From the NCBI GenBank assembly GCA_900538545.1, contig UPYK01000005.1:1-64000 (forward strand): a DNA stretch of 64,000 nt. The letters run 5' to 3'. The notes below the pieces were generated by a model. That model was given only the letters and a program-made list of their open reading frames with translations, was not told the DNA's origin and made no database searches. The position numbers were made by a program, and so were the translations under genes. Positions 1-8,232 of this stretch are shown here, piece by piece. Each line of letters opens with the position of its first letter. Within the stretch, counting starts at the first letter, position 1. Source of the stretch: an uncultured Eggerthella sp. (GTDB taxonomy: Bacteria; Actinomycetota; Coriobacteriia; Coriobacteriales; Eggerthellaceae).

Positions 1-136
1 CTACCCGGGCATTTGTCACCTTGTCTCAAACTCTTCGGTATCCCTTGCTCTTTACTAAGGCGACAAAAGACCGGGTAGCTTTGTCACCTGGACGAGAGTG
101 TCAGAAGATGACGAACGACCGGGTAGTTTGTCACCT
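1..136. repeat. Tandem palindromic repeats (about 31 bp units) at the end of holA
   Basis: Three units share the core ACCGGGTA next to TTTGTCACC. One is partial at 1-20 and cut by the window edge. The second, at 58-89, has arms AGGCGACAAA and TTTGTCACCT around a 12-nt centre. The third, at 106-136, has arms AGATGACGAAC and GTTTGTCACCT around GACCGGGTA. The last unit contains the holA stop codon. Bases 112-136 recur exactly, inverted, at 20418-20442. There is no poly-U tail, so simple rho-independent termination is not obvious. A REP-like element or a protein-binding site is possible. Confidence 0.75.
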
Positions 137-1100
137 AGCGGCCGAGAGTGTCGATGAACCAATCGAGGAGCACGTCGCGCGGATCAGAACCACTCTTCAT
201 GGCAAGTTCAGCATCTTGGGCAGTGCTGAGCGCATGGATAAGTTGCGGCATGGTGTAGTTACGCGCTTGCTTCTCGAGCGTCTTCACACGCCAAGGCTGA
301 ATGTCCAGAACAGAGGCGATGTTCCCCGTCCCCCGCGCATTCAGCGCTCGCACGCTGATAAGATCGCGTACACGTGAAACGCAGAGCGAAATGAGCTGAT
401 AAGGCGACATCTTCTCCATGCGATTGTAGAGATAGATACAACGCGAAAGATTCTTCATGCCAAACGCATCGAGAAATTCCCACGGTTTGATCTCTGCCGT
501 GCGCGCTACGAGCGCGATGACCTCGTTCTGATTGACCGGATCATCGCCGCGATGCGCAAGCGCAAGCTTGCGAATCTCACTATCGAGCGTAACCGTATTC
601 GTACCTGCGAGATCGATGAGCGATGCTGCTGCACCTTCCGTGAAGGTGACTCCATGCGTGAGCGCCATCGAACGAACCGCCGCATTGAGGTCCTTCGCCT
701 GAAACGGTGCGCAATCAATAACGGCATCTTTCCCGAACCCGCTCACTGCCTTATACAGACGCGTATTCTTCGGCAGCTTCTGCGCGATGAGCGCCAAAAC
801 AGTGGTCTGAGATGGCGAAGCAAGATAGGAGATGAGCGCTTCTGCATCAGCTTTGCGTAGCTTGTCGACGTTGTTCACCTGAACAAGGCGTACTTCGCTC
901 GCAAACGGAAGCGTATTCGCCGCCGCAACGATCTCTTCCCCTGTTGCCTTCTCACCTGCGAACACATCGGAATTGAACGCAAGATCACCATAGGTTGAGA
1001 TACGCTTGCGCAAACGCTTAACGACCGTTTCGCGCTTAAGCTCGTCTTCACCACTGATGAGATAGACCGGGAGCAAAGGATTGTTCTTCTTCGATGCCAT
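135..1100 (-). CDS. holA: DNA polymerase III subunit delta
   Basis: This 321-residue protein is the clamp-loader delta subunit. It opens the sliding clamp and loads it on primed DNA with the DnaX and delta-prime subunits. The N-terminus (PVYLISGEDELKRE) matches the start of the AAA-like fold in HolA proteins, and the C-terminal part (about 210-321) looks like the helical clamp-loader collar. Length is normal for the family. The ATG start lies 4 bp after the comEC stop, the usual comEA-comEC-holA arrangement. The stop codon is embedded in a palindromic repeat unit. Confidence 0.93.
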   Translation of the reverse strand: MASKKNNPLLPVYLISGEDELKRETVVKRLRKRISTYGDLAFNSDVFAGEKATGEEIVAAANTLPFASEVRLVQVNNVDKLRKADAEALISYLASPSQTTVLALIAQKLPKNTRLYKAVSGFGKDAVIDCAPFQAKDLNAAVRSMALTHGVTFTEGAAASLIDLAGTNTVTLDSEIRKLALAHRGDDPVNQNEVIALVARTAEIKPWEFLDAFGMKNLSRCIYLYNRMEKMSPYQLISLCVSRVRDLISVRALNARGTGNIASVLDIQPWRVKTLEKQARNYTMPQLIHALSTAQDAELAMKSGSDPRDVLLDWFIDTLGR

Positions 1101-1104
1101 GCTG

Positions 1105-3456
1105 CTATTGTAACGCAGTCATGCTACGCTTTTCAGTGGTAACACGAAGTGAATCAGATGAAAAGGTGCATACGACATCGCCATCTTGATCGCTTCGATA
1201 GATCGCTGAGCCTACCGATTCTAAAGCGTCTAGAGCATCGTCAGTCGGATGCCCGTAGGAGTTCTTCCCTACCCCGATCAAAGAGACTTTGGGGCTCAGC
1301 ACGCGCGCAAGCTCAGGAGTGATCGCCTTGCGCGAGCCGTGGTGCCCGACCTTATAGAGATCGACCGGTTCGATCAGATGTTCCTCGTTGAGCTCTTCTA
1401 GCACTTCAGATTCCGCATCCCCGCAGAAGAACCCTTTCCAATCGATCGCCCCATCACCATCGCAATCGATATGCACATTGAAGCAGATGCTGTCTTCGTT
1501 GCCTCCTTCGTGTTCAACTCGCTCAGGAGCAACGATATGAAAGGCGAACATCCCCAACCGTACCGTGTCCCCTCGATTCAGCTCCACCACCTTCTGCTCA
1601 CCGACCATGCTTCTTACCAACGAAACGAAGTCTTTCGCGTTCGCATCCCCTACTTCATCAAGCCCTTCAGCTATGAACACCTGATCGACCTCCACCACCC
1701 CGCCGAGCGCTTGCAAATTTCCGCAATGATCATCATCCGGATGCGTGATGAGCACGGCATCGATCTTCGAGATGCCGTTACGCGCAAGCGCAGCATAGAG
1801 CATCTCGGCTTCGTTGCCGGTATCCACCAGGAGCGTCTTTCCCCCGCTCATGAAAGCAAAGCTATCTCCCTGACCGACGTTGAGCATGACGATGCGATCG
1901 CCTCGAGCACCTGCGTTCAGGAATAGGCAGCACACGATCACAAGCGCGCTCAGCGCCACTGAACAAGCAGCCACGGCACGTTTATGCCGAGAGGGCCTTG
2001 GCCACCACACCCACAAGAGCGCAGCGAGACCAAGCGCGAGCGGAAAGGCAAAGCTTATCGTGGTCGAGATGGGGATCGACGCGAACGGGATCGCTTCGAA
2101 TGCCTGGAAGAATACAATGAGCCCGCTCGTAACCACTGAGAGTAACCCAAGAAGACCAGGCATGATTGGTGCGACGAGCATCACAGCGAATCCCATCATG
2201 AGCAAAAGCGACAGATAGGGCGTTGCAACGATGTTAGCTAAAGGCGAAAGCAGCGGAACGAGCGAAAACTGTGCAGCACTGATCGGAAGCGAGAATACCA
2301 ACGCAGCGAGGGTCATGGAGATCGATTCGCGCGCGAATTGCGGAACGTACGGAAATAGATCTTGAAACCATTCATTGAGCAAAGGCATGAACACCACGAT
2401 GCCAAGCGTGGCAGCAACGGACAGCTGAAAAGAAAGCTGATAGACCACACTCGGGTCGAACGCCACCATTGCCATAACCGTGATGCTGAGCGCAGAGATC
2501 GATGAGGATCGCCGCTTTGCCAAAAGCGCGAACAGGGTAACGCCGCTCATGATGGCCGCACGGATACAGGAGACCGGGAATCCTACAAGCACCACATAGC
2601 TCACCAGAAAGAGCGTCTGCAGCGCAACAGAGAGCTTACGGGGCACGCGCAGCTTCTTCAGGAGAAGCGTTACGAAACCGGTCACGATCACAAGATGCGC
2701 TCCCGATACCGCCACGAGGTGCGCAAGTCCTGCCACTTTGATGCTGTGGTAGAAGCTCGCATCGAAAAGCCCCGTGCGCTCCCCTAACAGGATCGCACGC
2801 AAGAGCGTCTGCTCATCGCTTCCCGTGCCGATGACTGCAAGCAACTGCTTACGAAGCTGGTACAGGGGCGAGAGCAACGTAGAGTTCTCAGATGCTTGAA
2901 AGTCGCTCACGCTTCCCGAGAACGCGATGTTCTTTTGATCATAGTAGGCAAGGTATTCATCCTTAGGAGCGCTGAGCACACAATCGGCTTCAAGGGCATC
3001 TCCGCTATAGAGCTCTACCTTTTCGTTGGTGAACAGCATCACCCGTTTGCCCGCCTGCGGCCCCGACGAGATGGTCGCGATCAATTGCGAACCGAACGTC
3101 GACTCTTTTGCATCTTCAGAGAGCTCGAACGTATAGTGTTCGCTCCCCTTGCTCACTCCATCGCGCGCATGATCGAGCGTAAGCAGCTGGACCATCCCCA
3201 GAAGAGCGCCGATGAGCACGAACGCTACCGCCCAATAGGTGAGATTCTTTCGCTTGATAAAGAGCACCGCGAGCAGCCCAGCTGCAAGGACAGTTCCTCC
3301 CACTGCCAGAAAGTGTACGTACTCAGGAGGAACACAAGCGTAGAGCCATTCTCCCGCAAACACGCCCACAACAGATGCAGCAGCGAGCACGCAGGGTGCA
3401 GGGATTGAAGGACGCATCGATTGGAGCGGGCGCCTTCGTTCGCGGATCTTGCGCAT
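1105..3456 (-). CDS. comEC: ComEC/Rec2 family DNA uptake channel
   Basis: This 783-residue polytopic membrane protein is the predicted channel for single-stranded DNA uptake. It has N-terminal membrane helices with an extracytoplasmic region, a competence-type multi-helix domain at about 210-480, and a C-terminal metallo-beta-lactamase-like domain from about 520. That domain carries LNVGQGDSF and the metal motif THPDDDHCGN near 570. All three expected parts are present, so the gene looks intact. It starts 3 bp after the comEA stop with no strong ribosome-binding site, which suggests translational coupling. Natural transformation is an inference: no pilus genes are in the window. Confidence 0.92.
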   Translation of the reverse strand: MRKIRERRRPLQSMRPSIPAPCVLAAASVVGVFAGEWLYACVPPEYVHFLAVGGTVLAAGLLAVLFIKRKNLTYWAVAFVLIGALLGMVQLLTLDHARDGVSKGSEHYTFELSEDAKESTFGSQLIATISSGPQAGKRVMLFTNEKVELYSGDALEADCVLSAPKDEYLAYYDQKNIAFSGSVSDFQASENSTLLSPLYQLRKQLLAVIGTGSDEQTLLRAILLGERTGLFDASFYHSIKVAGLAHLVAVSGAHLVIVTGFVTLLLKKLRVPRKLSVALQTLFLVSYVVLVGFPVSCIRAAIMSGVTLFALLAKRRSSSISALSITVMAMVAFDPSVVYQLSFQLSVAATLGIVVFMPLLNEWFQDLFPYVPQFARESISMTLAALVFSLPISAAQFSLVPLLSPLANIVATPYLSLLLMMGFAVMLVAPIMPGLLGLLSVVTSGLIVFFQAFEAIPFASIPISTTISFAFPLALGLAALLWVWWPRPSRHKRAVAACSVALSALVIVCCLFLNAGARGDRIVMLNVGQGDSFAFMSGGKTLLVDTGNEAEMLYAALARNGISKIDAVLITHPDDDHCGNLQALGGVVEVDQVFIAEGLDEVGDANAKDFVSLVRSMVGEQKVVELNRGDTVRLGMFAFHIVAPERVEHEGGNEDSICFNVHIDCDGDGAIDWKGFFCGDAESEVLEELNEEHLIEPVDLYKVGHHGSRKAITPELARVLSPKVSLIGVGKNSYGHPTDDALDALESVGSAIYRSDQDGDVVCTFSSDSLRVTTEKRSMTALQ

Positions 3457-3459
3457 AGA

Positions 3460-4197
3460 CTATACCGTGATCGAATCTTTTATCGCTTCGTACTTCTTAT
3501 CACCGATCCCTGAAACGCGCGTGATATCCTTCGTAGTCTTGAAAGGACCATTCTTTTCCCGATCAGCGATGATCTTCTTTGCCGTAGCCTCCCCGATTCC
3601 CGACAGGCTGCTCAGCCCTGCAATATCCGCATTGTTGATATTCACGAGCCCACCAGAAGCACTCGAAGAGCCCGCAGCAGAAGCACTGCTACCTGCCGCT
3701 CTTGAACTTCCCACGCTTCCCGCTCCTGCAGCCCCAGCGGCGCCCGCACTCTTAGAAGCGACCACGATCTGCTCGCCATCAACGATCTCGCGTGCAAGGT
3801 TCACGCTCCCTTGATTCGCATCGCTCGTGAACCCTCCCGCAGCATCGATAGCAGCTTGAACGCGGGAACCTGCATCAACTTCATAAAGCCCTGGATTCGC
3901 TACTTCGCCCACAACATGGACCGACAGTCGTGCTGCTTGCGCTTCACTCTCACCTGCACCCTCTTGCGCAGCATCACCCTGCGAAACACTCAAGCCCTCT
4001 TTACCTTCCTCTTGCCAAGAGCTCTGGGCTGATCCATCGATGAGGTGCGTATCGCCAGAAGAGAGCTGCCAGAGCCCTTGGAAAAGGATGAAAAGGATGA
4101 TTGCACCCAAAAGGACGAACCCAATGCGCAGCGAGGTGGGCATATCTCGCAGATGAAGTTTTGTTTTGAGACTATCTACATCATCGACAAAGGACAC
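3460..4197 (-). CDS. comEA: ComEA family competence DNA receptor
   Basis: This 245-residue membrane-anchored protein is predicted to bind double-stranded DNA outside the membrane and hand it to ComEC. One transmembrane helix lies at about 24-45. It is followed by a polar linker, an SLBB domain (VHVVGEVANPGLYEV, about 92-145), a Gly/Ala/Ser-rich linker, and C-terminal helix-hairpin-helix motifs (LVNINNADIAGLSSLSGIG and a second copy at 225-245). The start is GTG at 4197 with GGAGG placed 7-8 nt upstream. It is the first gene of the comEA-comEC-holA operon and follows an intergenic region with repeated TTTGAACT. Confidence 0.93.
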   Translation of the reverse strand: MSFVDDVDSLKTKLHLRDMPTSLRIGFVLLGAIILFILFQGLWQLSSGDTHLIDGSAQSSWQEEGKEGLSVSQGDAAQEGAGESEAQAARLSVHVVGEVANPGLYEVDAGSRVQAAIDAAGGFTSDANQGSVNLAREIVDGEQIVVASKSAGAAGAAGAGSVGSSRAAGSSASAAGSSSASGGLVNINNADIAGLSSLSGIGEATAKKIIADREKNGPFKTTKDITRVSGIGDKKYEAIKDSITV

Positions 4198-4237
4198 GGT
4201 ACAACCTCCTCACTCTCTAAGATAAGGAAGCGACCTT

Positions 4238-4296
4238 ACGTTTTTTTGAACTTTATTTGAACTTTTTAAACGCGCGAACTCACGTTTTTTTGAACT
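4238..4296. promoter_or_regulatory. Phased TTTGAACT direct repeats upstream of comEA
   Basis: The octamer TTTGAACT occurs at 4245-4252, 4256-4263 and 4289-4296, spaced by 11 and 33 bp, i.e. one and three helical turns. The two outer copies lie in an identical 15-mer, ACGTTTTTTTGAACT (4238-4252 and 4282-4296). A partial GAACT is at 4276-4280. This fills the gap between thiI and the comEA start, so it is a candidate operator for the comE operon. The last copy abuts the thiI stop codon. Confidence 0.5.
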
Positions 4297-4298
4297 AT

Positions 4299-5516
4299 TT
4301 ATGATTCTTCAGTTTGCTTAGGCCTGCGATACGAAGGGCAACGATAATCGTGTATCTCAAGCCCCGCAAGCGCCTCTTCGATCCACTCACTAAGTGGCAA
4401 CTCTTCTTCAGCTTTGAGCACTACGGGAAGCTTGGCGTGCGTTTCAGGATTGCGCGGCATGTAGAGCGTGCAACAATCGGGTGCATCTTGGGACGATATC
4501 TCGAACGTGCCGATGCGCTCCGCCTCAGAGATGATCTCCACCTTGTCAGAACCGATGAGCGGACGCAGCACCGGAAGCGAGACCGCAGCATTCGTGCACT
4601 GGATGTTCTCGAGCGTCTGCGAGGCAACCTGTCCCAAGCTCTCGCCAGTGACCAGCGCCTTCGCTCCTTCCATGAGCGCAATGCGCTCAGCGATCATATA
4701 CATGAAACGACGGTAGAGCACGATGCGCAAGGAAGCGGGCGAAAGCTCAGCGATCCTGCGCTGGTATTCTCCGATCGGCACCACATAGAGTCGTGCGAAG
4801 CAGCCCGTGCGCTCGAGCACGTGTGCGATATCGTCGACCAAATACTCGCTCGTATCGAGCGTCTCTGGCCGACCGGAGAAATGAACACCCACTGGGATCG
4901 CACCACGACGCGCGATGCGCCACGTTGCAACGGGAGAATCGATGCCCGAAGACATGAGCGTGACCACCTTGCCCGCGCTGCCAACAGGCAAACCGCCCAC
5001 CCCTTGAACGCTGTGCGCGTAGATATAGCAATGCCCCTGGATGACCTCGACACGCACTTCCACATCGGGGTTCTTCATGAGCACTTTCTTATCTTGGAAC
5101 GAACGGCAAAGTACCGCCCCCACCAGCTGATTGAGCTGCATGGAATCGATCTCGAAATCGGTGTGATTGCGCCGCGCTTGGACTTTGAAGGTCTCAAACG
5201 TTGGAACATTGGAAAGCGCCTTGATAGCCGTTTCATACATGACCTCAAGATCCTGCTCACAGCGATATCCGCACGAAACGCGCGCTACGCCAGGGATACC
5301 CGCGATCAGATCGACGAGCTCGCACGACTGTTCGTAGGTTGCGCCTTCCTCTTCGAACAAGCAGATTCTGCCCGAGATACGTTTGATGCGCGCGACCGGC
5401 GCATCGCCCAGTACCGCTTTGATGTTGGTGATGAGCTGCTTCTCGAAGTGAGCGCGATTCTTACCTTTAAGACCGATCTCGTGGTAATGAACAAGACAAA
5501 CACGCTGTTCAGACAT
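4299..5516 (-). CDS. thiI: tRNA 4-thiouridine synthase (tRNA sulfurtransferase) ThiI
   Basis: About 405 residues. ThiI adenylates and thiolates U8 of tRNA and can supply sulfur for thiamine thiazole. It has an N-terminal ferredoxin-like and THUMP region (about 1-165), then a PP-loop pyrophosphatase domain with MSSGIDSPVA near residue 180. There is no C-terminal rhodanese domain, so it is the short form, as in Bacillus. The start is placed at ATG 5516 (MSEQRVCLVHYHEIGLKG) with AAGGAAT upstream. The longer frame to 5546 begins at the edge of the rpoZ terminator and has no ribosome-binding site. Confidence 0.92.
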   Translation of the reverse strand: MSEQRVCLVHYHEIGLKGKNRAHFEKQLITNIKAVLGDAPVARIKRISGRICLFEEEGATYEQSCELVDLIAGIPGVARVSCGYRCEQDLEVMYETAIKALSNVPTFETFKVQARRNHTDFEIDSMQLNQLVGAVLCRSFQDKKVLMKNPDVEVRVEVIQGHCYIYAHSVQGVGGLPVGSAGKVVTLMSSGIDSPVATWRIARRGAIPVGVHFSGRPETLDTSEYLVDDIAHVLERTGCFARLYVVPIGEYQRRIAELSPASLRIVLYRRFMYMIAERIALMEGAKALVTGESLGQVASQTLENIQCTNAAVSLPVLRPLIGSDKVEIISEAERIGTFEISSQDAPDCCTLYMPRNPETHAKLPVVLKAEEELPLSEWIEEALAGLEIHDYRCPSYRRPKQTEES

Positions 5517-5548
5517 GGGATTCCTTTGCAAAATGGAGGCTAACATAC

Positions 5549-5586
5549 AAAAAAGCCTGGGTTTGGCACACCGCCAAGACCCAAGC
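5549..5586 (-). terminator. Rho-independent terminator after rpoZ
   Basis: On the minus strand GCTTGGGT-c-TTGGC pairs with GCCAA-ACCCAGGC around a GGTGT loop and is followed by six T residues. It lies 24 bp after the rpoZ stop and ends the mihF-gmk-rpoZ unit. Confidence 0.85.
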
Positions 5587-5609
5587 TTCTGCGTTGGTTG
5601 TGATAAAGA

Positions 5610-5870
5610 CTAGTGATTCGCTGCGTCGATCGAGTCTTCAGCAAAAGAAACATCGCCATTTGCGATCTCATCGAAGGCAAGGGAGAGCGGACGACGATTA
5701 GCAGCACGAGCGATATCGACTGCGGTCTGCAGCTGAATAGCACGATTACGCTGACCACGCATCATCTCGTTGATGTCTTGTGCGCGCTTCGATGCCACTG
5801 CGCACAGAAGGAAGCGATCGTTTTCGGTCTTATCGAGCAGGACGTCGATCTTTGGTTCAATAATACTCAT
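5610..5870 (-). CDS. rpoZ: RNA polymerase omega subunit
   Basis: 86 residues. Omega helps assemble and stabilise RNA polymerase by folding around the beta-prime C-terminus. The family core is visible as NDRFLLCAVASKRAQDIN followed by a conserved helix with VDIARAANRRPLSLAFDEIA. It is the last gene of the mihF-gmk-rpoZ unit, 11 bp after gmk, and is followed by a clear terminator. This order is common in Actinomycetota. Confidence 0.93.
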   Translation of the reverse strand: MSIIEPKIDVLLDKTENDRFLLCAVASKRAQDINEMMRGQRNRAIQLQTAVDIARAANRRPLSLAFDEIANGDVSFAEDSIDAANH

Positions 5871-5881
5871 GGATACCTCTG

Positions 5882-6442
5882 CTATCGGTTAACGCTATTC
5901 ATAAAAGACTCGAGTTGGCTATAGGCGCTCTCAAGGTCTTCATTTACCAGCGAAATATCATACTCCATTTTTGCGGAAAGCTCCAGCTTAGCGGTGTCAA
6001 GACGCTTTTTTATCTGCTCTTCGGTTTCCGTGTTGCGGCCACGCAATCTGCGCTCAAGTTCCTCAAGCGATGGTGGCTCGATAAAAATACAGTGCGCATC
6101 AGGCATGATACGTTTCACCTGACGCGCACCTTGAACATCTACTTCGAGAATGACCTGATCGCCCTGGGCGATATGCTCATCCACATAGCGTTTGAGTGTT
6201 CCATAATGCTTCCCGTGAACAAGCGCATGTTCCAGAAAGCCATCCTCTGCGAGGATCCGCTCGAATTCCTCTTCTGAAAGAAAGTGATAGTCCTTGCCAT
6301 CTACTTCACCCGGACGAGGAGAGCGAGTGGTTGCAGAAACGGAAACCCATGTTTGCGGGTTGCGCTCAACGAGTCGGGAAATGAGCGTCCCTTTACCGGC
6401 CCCCGATGGCCCTGATATAACGAAGAGATTTCCGCGAGGCAT
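5882..6442 (-). CDS. gmk: Guanylate kinase
   Basis: 186 residues; phosphorylates GMP to GDP with ATP. The P-loop FVISGPSGAGKGTL is at the N-terminus. The GMP-binding segment VSATTRSPRPGEVDGKDYHF is at about 34-53, and the lid-region arginines are in RRLRGRNTETEEQIKKRL. It starts 3 bp after the mihF stop and is cotranscribed with mihF and rpoZ. Confidence 0.95.
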   Translation of the reverse strand: MPRGNLFVISGPSGAGKGTLISRLVERNPQTWVSVSATTRSPRPGEVDGKDYHFLSEEEFERILAEDGFLEHALVHGKHYGTLKRYVDEHIAQGDQVILEVDVQGARQVKRIMPDAHCIFIEPPSLEELERRLRGRNTETEEQIKKRLDTAKLELSAKMEYDISLVNEDLESAYSQLESFMNSVNR

Positions 6443-6445
6443 GAC

Positions 6446-6754
6446 TTACGCGAAGCGCTCGAGAAGAGCTTTCCTCTGACGCTCGCCCAGGCCCTTAAGG
6501 CGGCGAGACTCTGCGATCTCAAGTTCAGCCATTGCCTTCTCAGCCTTGGTCTTACCATAGCCAGGCAGGGTTTCGATAAGAGCAGAAACCTTCATACGAC
6601 CGATGATCGGATCGTCGCGCATGTCAAGAACCTGCTCGAGCGTGAGTTCGCCCTGCTTGAGCTTCTCACGAACCTCCGCACGCTTTGCGCGCGCGATCTT
6701 AGCCTTCTCGAGTGCTGCTTGCCTTTCTTCAGGGGAAAGCTGTGGTACGGCCAT
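6446..6754 (-). CDS. mihF: Integration host factor, actinobacterial type (mIHF)
   Basis: 102 residues. This nucleoid-associated DNA-binding protein of Actinomycetota is unrelated in fold to proteobacterial IHF/HU. The signature is a basic N-terminal helix (EERQAALEKAKIARAKRAEV), then DPIIGRMKVSALIETLPGYG and the helix-two-turn-helix motif GKTKAEKAMAEL. The start is set at ATG 6754 (MAVPQLSPEERQ), which has AAGGAG 8 nt upstream; the open frame continues 25 codons further but lacks such a site. It heads the mihF-gmk-rpoZ unit and is a good taxonomic marker. Confidence 0.92.
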   Translation of the reverse strand: MAVPQLSPEERQAALEKAKIARAKRAEVREKLKQGELTLEQVLDMRDDPIIGRMKVSALIETLPGYGKTKAEKAMAELEIAESRRLKGLGERQRKALLERFA

Positions 6755-7039
6755 TGTTAATCTCCTTTTATTCTTGTTCAGTTGAACAGTACAGGAAAGC
6801 GAGGAGCGCTTTCTTTTTTGTACATTCAAGTATAGCTTTTATATATGAAAACTCCACACAAACTTTTTATTCAGCCGCTTCAGTGGCATTCTCCCCTTTT
6901 CCCTAAATGAACTGGCATTTTAGGCAATTTTGAAGAAAATGACCATCTATTTATTTCCGAAATGTAATAAATTTTTCAATAGTTTATTGAAGATCGGCTG
7001 CATTTTAGAAGCCTGCATATCGACCAAGGTGCGCCTACC
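6755..7039. other. AT-rich intergenic region upstream of mihF with small palindromes
   Basis: No gene is supported here. The region is clearly more AT-rich than its surroundings. Inverted repeats seen are GAAAGCG/CGCTTTC at 6795-6813 (a hairpin in the presumed mihF leader), ATTTATT/AATAAAT at 6949-6972 and TTCAATA/TATTGAA at 6975-6991. A TATACT hexamer facing mihF lies at 6829-6834 without a convincing -35 box. The region probably holds the mihF promoter and the end of the pyr transcript; no U-tailed terminator was found. Confidence 0.5.
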
Positions 7040-7519
7040 CTAGAAGCGAAGCAAGGGGTAGAAATTCTCCGAAAGCGGATTCGCTTCACCCAAAGCAACG
7101 ACCGAAACAGCGCCTGCGTTCTTGGCCTTCTTGCTTGCGATCAGATCGACCATATCTTCGAACGAGGTTGCCTCATCCACGAGCGTATCGACCATGAGCA
7201 CCTTCTCATCCTTATCGATGTGGAAATCATTCGTAAGGCCTTCCCCGCTTTCAAGATCCGCGTAAGCAAAGCGCGCCCAGGCTGCCATAGCGATAGCATA
7301 GGCAAGGAGCTTCGACTCCTCATTCGCAGCGAGTACCACATCGAACTTGTAGTTCCGGGGAAGCTGCTGCAACGCTTCGACCGCAATGCGGTTGGTGATG
7401 ATCGGGTCTTCGAGCAAGCGATAGGCATCGAAGGTAACAGCGCTTGATTCAAGCGACTCAACGTCTTCAGGCAGTGCCTTCATGCGGGTGAGAATATCGA
7501 TTACTTCAGCTCGTTCCAT
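7040..7519 (-). CDS. Divergent PRTase-like protein at the end of the pyr operon
   Basis: 159 residues, beginning 2 bp after the pyrF stop, so almost certainly cotranscribed with the pyrimidine genes. The pattern FDVVLAANEESKLLAYAIAMA followed by KVLMVDTLVDEATSFEDMVD resembles the substrate strand and PRPP loop of type I phosphoribosyltransferases such as PyrE. However, the usual VVDDvxTTGgS loop is replaced by MVDTLVDEATS, and the protein is about 50 residues shorter than PyrE. It may be an orotate phosphoribosyltransferase variant or a non-catalytic relative. Function is inferred mainly from position. Confidence 0.6.
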   Translation of the reverse strand: MERAEVIDILTRMKALPEDVESLESSAVTFDAYRLLEDPIITNRIAVEALQQLPRNYKFDVVLAANEESKLLAYAIAMAAWARFAYADLESGEGLTNDFHIDKDEKVLMVDTLVDEATSFEDMVDLIASKKAKNAGAVSVVALGEANPLSENFYPLLRF

Positions 7520-7521
7520 TA

Positions 7522-8232
7522 CTACAGTCCTTTCACGATGTTGTCGAATGCGAGAGCAGGATCGGGTGCGGCGGTAATAGGCCTACCGATCACGAGATGG
7601 CTTGCGCCGTTGTCGAAGGCTTGGCGCGGTGTTGCGATGCGACTTTGGTCATCCGTGCTCGAACCAGCCGGCCGCACGCCAGGGGTGACGATGTAAGCGC
7701 TGCTGCCCAGTGTCTCACGCAGCATGGCCGCTTCTTGCGGAGAGGCGACTACGCCGGAAAGCCCCGCCGTTTGCGCCTGTTCAGCAAGTGTACGCACCTG
7801 TTCAGCGACGCTGCGAGTAACGCCCGTGAGCGCAAGGTCCTCTTCGCTCATCGAGGTGAGCACTGTGATGCCGAGCGTAACAACATCAGGCAGTTCGGCT
7901 TCGATGAGCCCATCGATCGCAGCGCGCATCATCTCAAGGCCGCCGATCGCATGCATGGTGATCATGTCGGCCCCAGAACGTGCTGCGCTTGCGGCAGCCC
8001 CATATACCTGATGCGGGATATCGTGGAATTTCAGATCGAGGAACACGTTGAACCCAAGATCCTTGAGCGCCTTCACGATAGAAGGCCCCTCTTGATAGTA
8101 GAGCGTCATGCCCACCTTGAGCCAGGAGGCCTTACCCTTAAGGGCGTGAGCGAGCGCGAGCGCTTCATCTGCTCCGCAATCGAGCGCTACGATGATGCGC
8201 TCGGATTCGGGCAGCGTTTCGAAGTTTAGCAA
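7522..8232 (-). CDS. pyrF: Orotidine 5'-phosphate decarboxylase
   Basis: 236 residues; converts OMP to UMP, the last step of de novo UMP synthesis. The TIM-barrel signature is present: IIVALDC at the N-terminus and the catalytic stretch VFLDLKFHDIPHQV (about 64-77) with the D-x-K-x-x-D residues. The phosphate-binding end is YIVTPGVRP and HLVIGRPI. The TTG start (8232) overlaps the pyrD stop by 7 nt, and GGAG lies 7 nt upstream. Confidence 0.94.
   Translation of the reverse strand: MLNFETLPESERIIVALDCGADEALALAHALKGKASWLKVGMTLYYQEGPSIVKALKDLGFNVFLDLKFHDIPHQVYGAAASAARSGADMITMHAIGGLEMMRAAIDGLIEAELPDVVTLGITVLTSMSEEDLALTGVTRSVAEQVRTLAEQAQTAGLSGVVASPQEAAMLRETLGSSAYIVTPGVRPAGSSTDDQSRIATPRQAFDNGASHLVIGRPITAAPDPALAFDNIVKGL

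Noticed and set aside
1..136. Possible CRISPR array at the window edge
   Set aside because: Units are palindromic with unequal spacing, overlap the holA stop codon, and recur singly elsewhere inverted; no cas gene is present.
21..377. 118-codon plus-strand open frame
   Set aside because: It runs through the repeats and antisense to the holA 3' end, with no recognisable product.
6795..6819. Plus-strand terminator GAAAGCG/CGCTTTC followed by six T residues
   Set aside because: No plus-strand gene lies upstream; on the coding strand it is only a leader hairpin of mihF.
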